Shown in pieces: positions 42,184 through 52,000 of a DNA stretch of 64,000 nt; the first letter of the stretch is position 1; each line of letters begins with the position of its first letter. The notes under the pieces are model-generated. The model was not told where the DNA came from. It made no database searches and saw only the letters and a program-made list of their open reading frames with translations. The translations under genes and the position numbers were made by a program. Source of the DNA: Blautia hominis (GTDB taxonomy: Bacteria > Bacillota > Clostridia > Lachnospirales > Lachnospiraceae); assembly GCA_002270465.1 (NCBI GenBank), contig NQOF01000001.1, forward strand, positions 746,501 through 810,500, read 5' to 3'.

Positions 42184-42225
42184 TTGACATTTCTCCCACC
42201 TTACCCTATTATCTCTTGTATACAA
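42184..42225 (+). promoter_or_regulatory. Promoter and operator of the dehydrogenase-gntP-larA-like operon
   Basis: TTGACA (42184-42189), 17-base spacer, TATTAT (42207-42212). The palindrome TTGTATACAA (42216-42225) covers the expected transcription start, a standard repressor position. Confidence 0.7.
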
Positions 42226-42264
42226 CAAGCAATTTCCTATAACATTTTTGGAGGAACAACAATT

Positions 42265-43284
42265 ATGAAAGCAATGTTTATTGACAACCCCGGACAAGTC
42301 TCTATTAAAGAACTTCCTATGCCAGTGCCCAAAAGGGGCGAAGCCCTGTTAAAAGTATTATACGGCGGCATCTGCGGCAGCGATTTAGGTTCTTACCGTG
42401 GTACTTTTGCCTATTTTTCTTACCCAAGAACACCGGGCCACGAATTTTCAGCTGAGATCATAGAAATTGAGCCGAATGACAGAGGTCTGGAAAAGGGAAT
42501 GATAGTAACCTGTAACCCATATTTCAACTGTACCCAATGCTACTCCTGTCAAAGAGGCCTGGTGAACTGCTGCACCACGAACCAGACTATGGGAGTTCAG
42601 AGAGAAGGCGCTTTCGCAGAATATATTACAATGCCAATTGAAAGAATATATGATGGCAAGGGCCTTTCACCAAAGACACTGGCACTGATCGAACCTTTCT
42701 GCATCAGTTACCATGGTGTGACAAGAGCAAACACAACAAAAGGCGATAAGGTTCTCATTATCGGCGCCGGCACGATCGGCGTTCTGGCAGCCGTAGCGGC
42801 AAAGTCCCTGGGCGCTGAGGTTACCATCTGTGACGTAGCCCCCAAAAAACTCGCATACGCTCAGGAGACTTTCGGCATCGACCACATCTTATTAAACGAT
42901 GATCCGGATACTTTTATGGACAAGGTCAGGGAAGCCACAGATGGAAATGGATTTGACGTGGCAATTGAGGCGGTTGGTCTTCCCTCTACGTTCCAGAACT
43001 GTATTGATGCCGCTGCCTTTGGCGGGCGTGTTGTCTTGATCGGTGTGGGGAAACAAAATCTGGATTTCAACTTTACTTTGATCCAGAAAAAAGAGCTTAA
43101 CATTTTCGGTTCCAGAAATGCCCTGAAAAAAGATTTCTTACAGTTGATCGACCTTGTTAAAGAGGGAAGGGTTGACCTTGATAAAATTGTTACCAATACA
43201 TACAAATTTGATGATGCGGCCGCTGCTTTTGCTGATTTTGATCAGAATGCGGCGTCCATGTTAAAAGTCATTTTTGAATTCTAA
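42265..43284 (+). CDS. Zinc-dependent alcohol/polyol dehydrogenase, hexonate type
   Basis: 339 aa medium-chain dehydrogenase. Catalytic zinc ligands C37 and H59/E60 (GHE), structural zinc cysteines C89, C92, C95 and C103, and NAD-binding GAGTIG (about 171-176) are intact. Start ATG 42265 follows GGAGG. It resembles idonate/galactonate/threonate-type 5- or 3-dehydrogenases. First gene of an operon with a GntP permease and a LarA-like protein, preceded by the same operator as uxaB, so a sugar acid substrate is likely. The exact one is unknown. Confidence 0.88.
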   Translation: MKAMFIDNPGQVSIKELPMPVPKRGEALLKVLYGGICGSDLGSYRGTFAYFSYPRTPGHEFSAEIIEIEPNDRGLEKGMIVTCNPYFNCTQCYSCQRGLVNCCTTNQTMGVQREGAFAEYITMPIERIYDGKGLSPKTLALIEPFCISYHGVTRANTTKGDKVLIIGAGTIGVLAAVAAKSLGAEVTICDVAPKKLAYAQETFGIDHILLNDDPDTFMDKVREATDGNGFDVAIEAVGLPSTFQNCIDAAAFGGRVVLIGVGKQNLDFNFTLIQKKELNIFGSRNALKKDFLQLIDLVKEGRVDLDKIVTNTYKFDDAAAAFADFDQNAASMLKVIFEF

Positions 43285-43305
43285 AAACAAACGGAGGTAT
43301 TTGTT

Positions 43306-44670
43306 ATGTCACATTCCGCATGGTTATTTATGTCTTTGATCATTTCCATGATCGTTATTTTATTTTTAATTCTGAAGGTTAAATTGAACGCAGCCATTTC
43401 ATTAGTATTAGGAAGTATTTTAATGGGCGCTTTATCCGGCATCTCCCTGGTTGAGACCATAGACGGTATAAACGTGGGCTTTGGCAATATGCTGAAAGGC
43501 ATGGGACTTCCTATCGGTTTCGGCATTATTCTGGGTGAGCTTGTGAGCAGGTCCGGCGGTGCTCAGATCATTGCATCTAAAATCGTAAAAGCATTTCCAA
43601 AAGCAAAAGCCATATATGCCATCGGTCTGGCTGCTTTTATTTTAGCCATCCCGGTATATTTCGATGTAACTTTTGTCATTCTGATTCCCATTGGCATTGC
43701 CCTGATGAAAGAGATCAATAAATCCATTGCACATATTGTGGGGGCTATCACGATCGGGGCTGCTGCTGCCCACACCATGGTGCCTCCTACACCGGCCCCT
43801 TTAGCTGCAGGCGAGATTTTCGGATTTGATACCGGTATCATGATCGCCTTTGGCACGGTTTTCGGGTTGATCGGCGTATTCCTTGTTATATTTATCTATA
43901 CAAAATTTTTAGACACAAAGACCACCTTCTGGAATCCTGAAACCGACGAATCTTCCGCAGGTGTCCATATTGACGCCCAGGAAGACAGTTCTATCACACC
44001 GCCGTCTTTCGGCTTTGCTTTGCTGCCTATTTTTGTACCCATAATTTTGATTCTTTTAAACACAGTTACAAACAGCGCCATGGGTGACGCACAGCCAAGT
44101 ATTTTTCTTTTCTTAGGTGATAAAACAGTTGCCCTGTTAGCAGGCGCTATTGCCGCTTATCTGATCGGTGTAAAATGCATGGGCAAAGAAAAAGCGGAAA
44201 AGGCTGCCACTGACTCGCTTTCTTCTGCGGGAATCGTATTCCTGATCACAGGTGCAGGCGGTGCCTTCTCTAACATTATTACAATTACAGGTGTCAGCGA
44301 TGCCATTGCCGATATTGTAAGCGGATTTGCACATAATGTATTTATTGTTCTGATCTTGTCCTATCTGGTTGGTCTGCTGATCAAACAGGTGACCGGGTCC
44401 GGCACGGTATCTGCCCTTACCAGTATGACCATTATGTCCGGCGTAGCTGCCTCTATTGCACTGCCGCCTGTATTTGTAGCAATGGCCTGTTTATCCGGGA
44501 CCCTTTTCGGAGCAACCGTAAACGACAGCGGATTCTGGATCGTAACAAACATCAGTGGGCTGTCTATCAAAGGAGGCATTAAGACATATACCGTATCTGA
44601 AATGTTAGAATCCGTTTTCTTCCTTATTTTACTATTGATCGCAGCCGGCGGATATATGATAATATTTTAA
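43306..44670 (+). CDS. GntP family gluconate/sugar acid permease
   Basis: 454 aa with about 12 hydrophobic segments, matching GntP-type H+ symporters. Family marks are the glycine-rich GFGIILGELVSRSGGA and AAAHTMVPPTPAPLAAGE, and the late AMACLSGTLFGATVNDSGFW. It brings gluconate or a related hexonate into the cell for the flanking dehydrogenase and LarA-like enzymes. RBS GGAGG 6 bases before ATG. Confidence 0.9.
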   Translation: MSHSAWLFMSLIISMIVILFLILKVKLNAAISLVLGSILMGALSGISLVETIDGINVGFGNMLKGMGLPIGFGIILGELVSRSGGAQIIASKIVKAFPKAKAIYAIGLAAFILAIPVYFDVTFVILIPIGIALMKEINKSIAHIVGAITIGAAAAHTMVPPTPAPLAAGEIFGFDTGIMIAFGTVFGLIGVFLVIFIYTKFLDTKTTFWNPETDESSAGVHIDAQEDSSITPPSFGFALLPIFVPIILILLNTVTNSAMGDAQPSIFLFLGDKTVALLAGAIAAYLIGVKCMGKEKAEKAATDSLSSAGIVFLITGAGGAFSNIITITGVSDAIADIVSGFAHNVFIVLILSYLVGLLIKQVTGSGTVSALTSMTIMSGVAASIALPPVFVAMACLSGTLFGATVNDSGFWIVTNISGLSIKGGIKTYTVSEMLESVFFLILLLIAAGGYMIIF

Positions 44671-44691
44671 TGACAACAGGAGGTTCCAATC

Positions 44692-45975
44692 ATGAGAGAA
44701 AGACCCTTTGTAGCAAACCTGGTCAGTGACCAAACAATACCTAAAATGTTTAAAGTAAAACAGGTATTTCCCCGGCCACAGATTAAGCCGGAAGAAATCC
44801 CCCAAATAATACACACTCTGCTTTCCGAGGAAAAGTTCTCCTCCAAAGTAAAGCCGGGGATGCACATTGCCATCACTGCCGGTTCCCGCGGCATCGCAAA
44901 TGTAGCGCTCACAACTAAATGCATTGCTGATTTTGTCAGATCAAAAGGCGCACATCCATTTATTGTTCCTGCCATGGGCAGCCATGGAGGCGCCACCGCC
45001 GACGGCCAGCGGGCAATCTTAGAAGGCTACGGCATCACGGAAGACTATGTGGGGTGTCCTATCATTTCTTCCATGGAAGTCAAAAAAATAGGGGTGAATG
45101 AGGAAGGCATGGATGTATTCATTGATAAAAATGCTGCGGAATCCGACGGCATAATCTTAGGATGCCGCATCAAACCCCATACGGCATTTCGCGGACCATA
45201 CGAGAGCGGGATCATGAAAATGATGGCCATTGGTCTTGGAAAACAGCATGGCGCTGAAGTCTGCCACGAAGCGGGATTTAAAAACATGGCGAAATATGTC
45301 CCCATGTTCGGCCGCGCGATCATTAAAAATGCTCCTATTTTATTTGCAGTTCCAACGATTGAAAATGCCTATGATGAAACCTGTAAGATCACAGCCGTAA
45401 ATGCGGAGGAGATCATTGAAAAAGAACCGCCGCTTCTGCAGGAAGCCTTTGCAAACATGCCCAGGATCCTGGTTGATGCATGTGATGTATTAGTGGTTGA
45501 CCGGATCGGAAAGAATTTCAGCGGAGACGGCATGGACCCTAACATTACTGGAACCTTCTGTACCCCATATGCAACAGGCGGGATCAAATCCCAGCGGGTA
45601 TGCGTTTTGGATCTAAGCCCTGAAACACATGGAAACGGTATTGGACTGGGATATTCCAGCGCAACCACCAAGCGTGTATTCAACCAGCTTGATCTATCTT
45701 CCATGTACCCGAATGCGATCACATGCACCGTTTTAGGCGGTGTACGCATCCCCATTGTGATGGAGAGTGATAAGGAAGCGATCCAGGTCTGCATAAGAAC
45801 CTGTAATGAGATTGATAAAAAGAATCCTCAGGTTGTACGGATTCCAAACAGCCTTCACATAGAGCATATTATGCTGTCGGAATCCTACTATGAAGAGGCC
45901 ATAAACAACCCGAACCTGATAATCGAAAGTGAACCGGAGTATCTTCCTTTTGATGAGGACGGAAACCTTTGGTAA
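44692..45975 (+). CDS. LarA-like (nickel-dependent racemase/epimerase family) protein
   Basis: 427 aa of the lactate racemase (DUF2088) superfamily. The conserved segments are present: AMGSHGGATADGQ near residue 98, then IKPHTAFRGPYESGIMKMM and GLGKQHGAE at about 160-185, which hold the histidines and the lysine that would bind the nickel-pincer cofactor. Start ATG 44692 follows AGGAGG. Relatives include D-gluconate 2-epimerase. In an operon with a GntP permease and a hexonate dehydrogenase, a sugar acid 2-epimerase is the best guess. The cofactor genes larB, larC and larE are not in the window. Confidence 0.8.
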   Translation: MRERPFVANLVSDQTIPKMFKVKQVFPRPQIKPEEIPQIIHTLLSEEKFSSKVKPGMHIAITAGSRGIANVALTTKCIADFVRSKGAHPFIVPAMGSHGGATADGQRAILEGYGITEDYVGCPIISSMEVKKIGVNEEGMDVFIDKNAAESDGIILGCRIKPHTAFRGPYESGIMKMMAIGLGKQHGAEVCHEAGFKNMAKYVPMFGRAIIKNAPILFAVPTIENAYDETCKITAVNAEEIIEKEPPLLQEAFANMPRILVDACDVLVVDRIGKNFSGDGMDPNITGTFCTPYATGGIKSQRVCVLDLSPETHGNGIGLGYSSATTKRVFNQLDLSSMYPNAITCTVLGGVRIPIVMESDKEAIQVCIRTCNEIDKKNPQVVRIPNSLHIEHIMLSESYYEEAINNPNLIIESEPEYLPFDEDGNLW

Positions 45976-46016
45976 ATGAAATACCCTCCCGGCTCCACCT
46001 GAAAAGCCGGAAGAAA

Positions 46017-46059
46017 GAAAAGATGCCGACCGGAAATCTATCCCGGCCGGCATCTTTTC
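46017..46059. terminator. Bidirectional terminator between the LarA-like and MATE genes
   Basis: Stem 46017-46033 with 46043-46059 (16 of 17 pairs), A-rich on one side and TTTTCTTATT on the other. A smaller CCGGCT/AGCCGG hairpin precedes it at about 45989-46010. Confidence 0.85.
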
Positions 46060-47409
46060 TTATTGGCTGTCTCTGGTAATATCCCTGACCCAGTTATATT
46101 TTTTATAATGCATATACACCGCCGGAAGCTTTACGATCTCATCCAAATTGATGATAAAATACACGGCCAGAATGGGTATCTTGAAATAAAAAGCCGTCAG
46201 CAGCCCAAGAGGCACTGTCACTGCCCACATGGTGACCGCGTCACAAAAAAGTCCGAACTTGGAATCCCCTCCCGCACAGAAAATGCCTGCGATCACAGTG
46301 GAATTCACGGACTTTCCTATCATATAGTAAGAACACATCACAAGCATTCCCCTCAAATATCCGTGGGCAGTTGGACTCAAATTGGAAAAGCCCAGAATCA
46401 AAGGGCTTAATCCCAGAAGCAGAATGCCTGACAGGGCACCCAGAACAATGGAGAGCCGGCACAGCCTGTTCCCATAATCCTTTGCGCCGGACAGATTTCC
46501 CTTTCCCAGTTCATTTCCCACAATGATCCCGCCGCCGCTGGCAAGGCCAAGACACAGGCAGGCTATCAGGTTTTTCACAATATTGGCAATGGAGTTGGCT
46601 GCCACCGCATCACTGCCAAGATGTCCCATGATGACCGAATACATGGTAAATCCACATCCCCATATCAGCTCATTTCCAAGCACTGGAAGGGTATAGTGAA
46701 AGAAATCCCGTCTCAAATCCCGGTCAGCGTGAAACACATATTTCACATGCAGCTTTATCCGGCCACGCCGCATAGATTCCAGATACGCCCAGATAAGCTC
46801 CAGCACTCTGGAAAGCACGGTTGCCAGCGCAGCTCCGGCAATCCCCATGGCTGGAATCTTCCATACGCCGAAAATAAAAACCCCGTTCAGCACAATATTC
46901 GTCACCATGGAGACAGAGCCTATCACCGTGCTCTTCAAGGTATATCCGCTGTTTTTCATGATACACAGATAAATCTGGGAAATCCCCATCAGCAGATAAG
47001 ATACTCCCACGATCCGCAGATACTGGGCGCCCTGTCTGATCAGGTCTGCGTCCGGGGTAAAAATCCGCATAAGCGTTTCCGGTATAAACAGGGTTCCCAA
47101 AAAGAATACCAGGGATATGACGGAGGAGAATTTCAGCGCGATGGCAAGGATCTTCTCCACAGACACCTTATCCCCTTTTCCCCAATACTGAGCTGCCAGA
47201 ATCGTAGTGCCAATGGTCAGAGCTGCCAAAAACAGGCTTAGGACAAACTGTATCTGCCCTGCCAGGGAGACTGCAGACAATGCCTCCTGGCTGATCACGC
47301 CCAGCATAATGGCATCGGAGGCGCTCACAGCCGCTGTCATAAAATTCTGGAACGCAATAGGCAGGACCAGGGTAAACAGCTTTTTATAAAAAATCTTCTT
47401 ATCACTCAC
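46060..47409 (-). CDS. MATE family efflux transporter
   Basis: 449 aa with 12 hydrophobic segments in two homologous halves. Exports drugs or metabolites by cation antiport. It starts with GTG 47409, inside the end of the acetyltransferase gene (8-bp overlap), so the two are co-translated. Not closely alike to the second MATE gene at 56977-58401. Confidence 0.87.
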   Translation of the reverse strand: MSDKKIFYKKLFTLVLPIAFQNFMTAAVSASDAIMLGVISQEALSAVSLAGQIQFVLSLFLAALTIGTTILAAQYWGKGDKVSVEKILAIALKFSSVISLVFFLGTLFIPETLMRIFTPDADLIRQGAQYLRIVGVSYLLMGISQIYLCIMKNSGYTLKSTVIGSVSMVTNIVLNGVFIFGVWKIPAMGIAGAALATVLSRVLELIWAYLESMRRGRIKLHVKYVFHADRDLRRDFFHYTLPVLGNELIWGCGFTMYSVIMGHLGSDAVAANSIANIVKNLIACLCLGLASGGGIIVGNELGKGNLSGAKDYGNRLCRLSIVLGALSGILLLGLSPLILGFSNLSPTAHGYLRGMLVMCSYYMIGKSVNSTVIAGIFCAGGDSKFGLFCDAVTMWAVTVPLGLLTAFYFKIPILAVYFIINLDEIVKLPAVYMHYKKYNWVRDITRDSQ

Positions 47410-48037
47410 CTTTTTCCATTGCCTCTATCACCGCCCAGGATTCCGGGTCAAATTCTCTGTCTTTATAATAGTATTTTTTATCTTCCTCCGTTATCTTACG
47501 GATAACACGGCAGGGGTTTCCCGCTGCCACCACATTGGCGGGTATATCTTTTGTCACCACGCTGCCCGCGCCGATCACCACATTGTCTCCAATGGTCACA
47601 CCCGGGGTGATGACCACATTTCCCCCAACCCATACATTGTCGCCGATGGTCACAGGGATCCCATACTCATATCCCGACTGCCTGGACACAGGATGTACGG
47701 GGTGCCCTGCGGTATAGATAGACACATTAGGCGCAAATAAAACATTTTCCCCTATGGTCACTGTTGCCACATCCAGTATGGTACAATTATAATTTGCAAA
47801 AAATCCCCTTCCCACATGGATATGAAACCCATAATCACAGTAAAACGGCGGCATGATAGAAACATTCTCCTCCGGACTGCTCACGATCCTGCCCGCCAGC
47901 CTGCCCAGGGTCTCAAAATCTGAGGGGTCTGTGGTATTAAACTCTCTCAAAAGTCTTCTTGTGATCTTCTGCTGGTCAAATACCGCATCATCTGATATGT
48001 AGGGAAGCCCGGCATCCCTGCGTGTAATATTATCCAT
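47402..48037 (-). CDS. Hexapeptide-repeat O-acetyltransferase (maltose/galactoside type)
   Basis: 211 aa left-handed beta-helix acetyltransferase that uses acetyl-CoA on a sugar hydroxyl. The N-terminal cap (YISDDAVFDQQKITRRLLREFN) and the hexapeptide repeats (VTIGENVLFAPNVSIY, VTIGDNVWVGGNVVITPGVTIG) with the catalytic histidine in AGHPVH are seen. Operon with the MATE pump, suggesting acetylation followed by export, as proposed for galactoside acetyltransferases. Confidence 0.88.
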   Translation of the reverse strand: MDNITRRDAGLPYISDDAVFDQQKITRRLLREFNTTDPSDFETLGRLAGRIVSSPEENVSIMPPFYCDYGFHIHVGRGFFANYNCTILDVATVTIGENVLFAPNVSIYTAGHPVHPVSRQSGYEYGIPVTIGDNVWVGGNVVITPGVTIGDNVVIGAGSVVTKDIPANVVAAGNPCRVIRKITEEDKKYYYKDREFDPESWAVIEAMEKGE

Positions 48038-48153
48038 CTCTTTGCTCCTTCACAAACAAGTATTTTCATGTATAATAATAGTGTATTAATCCGGTATATT
48101 CTATCAAAATATGCCTTTATATTATAACAATCGTATCTAAGGAGGAGGATTTT

Positions 48154-49053
48154 ATGAACGGAGTAAGTATTTTAAAAGATGCCTCGGAAATTGTCCACTA
48201 CAATAACCCGAATATTCCTGTGTACCTGAAAGAACGATGGCTGTCCTCCTACACCAACATGGAGGCTCTCTGCCACTGGCATGAGGATATCGAGTATGTG
48301 AAAGCCCTGAAAGGCCATATGGTCTATTATGTAAATGGGGAAAAACTGCAGATCAGCGAAAAGGATGCCCTGATCGTAAACGCCAGGCAGATGCACTATG
48401 GTTTTTCAGAAGATAAAACGGACTGCTATTTTGCGTGTATTGTCTTTCGCCTTCATCTGCTGTGCACGAACCCTGAGCTTACGGAAAAGTTCATCCAGCC
48501 CATCGCCGGACATCCCAATCTTCCTTATATTTATCTCCGTGCAGACAATCCCGCTGAGGCGGAGATCATCCGTCTCTTCGATGCGGCATGTGAAGACTGC
48601 CGCGGACAATATGGGGGATATGAGCTTATGATGATCAGCCGGCTCACAGCGGCCTGGGTGGAGCTTTACCGTTTATTACGCCCGGAGCTGCTGTCCTGCA
48701 GCACTGTTTTTGAGGAAGATCTGTCTGTACAGCGAAACATGGTATCCTTCATATACAAGAACTATACCATGAAGCTGTCCCTCAATGACATTGCTGCTGC
48801 GGGCAATACTTGCCGCAGCAAGTGCTGCAGGATCTTTAAAAAATATCTGAACAAAACACCTATTGATTTCCTAAATGCCTACCGCCTGGAAGTCAGTATG
48901 CGGCTTCTGACGGATACTTCCATGAACATCACAGAGATCGCCCTGTCCTGTGGATTTCAAAGCCCCAGCTACTACGCTGAGATCTTCCGGCAGCATAAGG
49001 GCTGCACGCCCAGCCACTACCGGATCCGCCAGGCAAACGGGTTTGGATCATGA
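48154..49053 (+). CDS. AraC family regulator with cupin domain
   Basis: 299 aa. N-terminal cupin region (LCHWHEDIEYVKALKGHMVYYVNGEKLQISEKDALIVN spread over about 35-75) and C-terminal AraC helix-turn-helix (LNDIAAAGNTCRSKCCRIFKKYL, then NITEIALSCGFQSPSYYAEIFRQHKGCTPSHYR). ATG 48154 follows AGGAGGAGG. Divergent from the acetyltransferase-MATE pair and may control it. It overlaps the convergent hybrid kinase gene by 6 bp. Confidence 0.88.
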   Translation: MNGVSILKDASEIVHYNNPNIPVYLKERWLSSYTNMEALCHWHEDIEYVKALKGHMVYYVNGEKLQISEKDALIVNARQMHYGFSEDKTDCYFACIVFRLHLLCTNPELTEKFIQPIAGHPNLPYIYLRADNPAEAEIIRLFDAACEDCRGQYGGYELMMISRLTAAWVELYRLLRPELLSCSTVFEEDLSVQRNMVSFIYKNYTMKLSLNDIAAAGNTCRSKCCRIFKKYLNKTPIDFLNAYRLEVSMRLLTDTSMNITEIALSCGFQSPSYYAEIFRQHKGCTPSHYRIRQANGFGS

Positions 49054-52000
49054 TATCCATCTCTTCATGATCTTCAGCAGATGCCCGATCTCCAGCGGTT
49101 TTGTCACATGTTCATCCATCCCCGCCTGCTTCGCCTGGTAGGCGTCATCAGCAAAAGCGTTGGCTGTAAGGGCAATTATGGGGATATCTGCCGCATCAGG
49201 CCTCTGTCCCGTCTTTCCCAGCCTGCGGATAGCTCTGGCTGCCCCATATCCGTCCAGCACCGGCATTTGAATATCCATGAGGATCAGGGCATAAGTTCCC
49301 GGCGGGTCGGCCAGAAACCGTTCCACCGCCTCCCGGCCATTGGACGTACACACCGTTTTGATACCGGAAAGCTCCAACAGCTCCCGGACGATCTCCTGAT
49401 TGAGAACATTATCTTCAGCGAGAAGCACACAGGTATCCGGTGGAAATGTATCAGATGGGCCGGAGCCTTTCACAGACCTTTGCTCCACAGGGACCTCCCC
49501 AGCCTGAGCAAGCTTTAAATATATGGTCACAATAAATCTGGTCCCCTGATCCAACCGGCTCTTGACCGTGATCGTGCCGTTCATCATCTGCACCAGATTC
49601 CGGGTAATGGCAAGTCCCAGGCCGGTTCCCTGTATATGGCTCACCCGTGAATCCTCTGCCCGCTCAAAAGGCAGAAACAGCTTCTTCTGAAAATTTTCCG
49701 ACATGCCGATACCGTCATCCTCCACAATAAATTCAAAACATCCCACTCCGCCCTCACTGGAAAGCTTCTCTTCCAGATAAACGGCAATATGCCCGTTTTC
49801 ATGGGTATATTTCACTGCGTTGGACAGCAGATTGAGGAGGATCTGCCGGATTCTGACCGGGTCTCCGTATACGGAGTCATGCTCCACCTCTTTTACATTT
49901 ACAGACAGATGCTGCTTCTTCCCGTCTGCATCCGGCCGGATGATCTGAGAGGCATCCTTCAAAACATCCCTGAGGCAGAATGCATCCTCACTCAGGCTCA
50001 CATTTCCCGACTCAATCTTAGACATATCCAGCACTTCATTGATCAGCTCCAGCAGGTGTACGCCTGAGAGATTGATCTTTTCCAGGCAGTCCGCGGTCTT
50101 TTCCTTATCCCCCAGGCTTTTTTCCGCTATGGCTGTCATACCCATGATGGCGTTCATCGGTGTCCTGATATCATGGCTCATTCTGGATAAGAAATCCGAT
50201 TTCGCCTGATTCGCCCGGTTCACCGAATCGTATGCCTCCTCCAGAGCGCGCTTTGCCTTTTTCTCCTCCTCGTAATATTCCAGTTCTTTTTGTTTTTCCT
50301 CACTGATATTCCGGAAGGCTATGATGATCGTCTTAGACCTGCCGTTGTCCGATGCCGTCAGATGGATTTCCATTCTCAGCCACAGGACAGAATCCCTGTG
50401 CCTGAACTCCACCTCCAAATGTTCCTTTTTGCCTGTCAGTTCCCCAAGAAGCCTCTCCCTGCTGCAGATTTCAGCCATCTTATCCAAATCCTTACTATCC
50501 ACATCCTCCAGGATATGGCTGCGAAGCACGGAAGAATATCTGCCCGTCCGGGGCAGATTCAAGCCTTTGTCCGCCTCCGGGAGACGCACCGCGTAATAAC
50601 TGTCTTTTAGCAGGTCCACATAGAATATACTCACATACACATCATTGATCGCCTGAAGCGCGGACTGGCTCATATACAGGCGTTCGCTGCTCTCCGAAAG
50701 TTTTGCTTTCATGCTGTGGATATCGTGGAGCGCCCCCACCACCCGGCTGGGTTTTCCATTTTCCATCATAAGCCTGCTGTTAGCCCTGTACCAGAAATAC
50801 TGTCCTTTTATCCCGTCCGGAACGGAACAGCGCATCTCAAACACTTCTGTACGCCCGTTGCAGATATTATCTATCACTGTGGGAACATCGTCCGGATGCA
50901 CAAGCTGGTCTTTCAACAGTCTTTTGGAGTAATCCCGCAGTTCATGCCGCAGCACGCCCTTTCCTTTTCTGGGTTCATAGCTGATGAATACATCCTCATC
51001 AATAAGATATTCAAACATGACAGATGAGCCGGCCTCCATGGCAACCCGGTACATTTCCTGTTCTCTGTCCAGGCGCTCCTGAAGCACCTTCCTCTGGGTG
51101 ATATCCACCACTGTCCTCTGAAGGATCTTTTCCCCGTCCGGTGTAAAATCCACCACCATGCTGGTTCCGTTCAGCCAATGGATAGAGCCGTCCTTCCACT
51201 GTACCCGGTATTCCAGCTCCTGAAAATCTCCCCGGCTTGTCATTTTATGATAGGTGTCCTGGATGACCTTTCTGTCTTCCGGCACCACTGCCCCCATGAC
51301 GCCCTCCCTCCAATCATGCAGACCTTCCTCCATACTGCCGTATCCCATCAGAGAAAGAGCTGCTTTATTCAGGGAAATAAGCCGGTACTTTCCATCCCGG
51401 CACTCCATAAAGCGGATAATGCCGCAGGGAACTGTATCGTAGATGCTTGTGAGAAGCTGTGTCTGCTCTCTCAGCCGCTGCGCATCCTCCTCCGAGCGGG
51501 TGACATCCAGATACAGACTGTTCACCATCCAGTTGCCGTCCACATCCTGTGCCTTTTTTCCACTGTCAATGACCCATTTCAGACTGCCGTCCCTGCAGCG
51601 CACCCGGTAGCGGGTGGAATATGTAAGATTTCCGTCCCGGAAAGCCTCTTCACAGTCAGCCAATGCCTTAGGTAAATCCGGAGGATACACAGTGCCCACT
51701 GCACTGCCGCCGGTAACTTCCATAAATTCCTCCACGGTATAACCGAACAGCGCTGCTGCCTCTTTGCTGACAAATGCAAAAGAATAGGTGTCATCATCAT
51801 TGCTGATCTTCAGACCTCCCGCTATGGAGGACATGATAACCTCCAATTGTCTGTTGCGCTGTTTGATCTCCTCCTCCAGTGCTTCCAGCCGTTCCTGCAC
51901 ATACTCATAGGACTGCCTGCCGATCCTGTCAGGAAAATGCTCCCCGTCCATCATCTCCTGGTAAGGGTTGGAACAGTGGATGTGGCAGCACTTCAGACCC

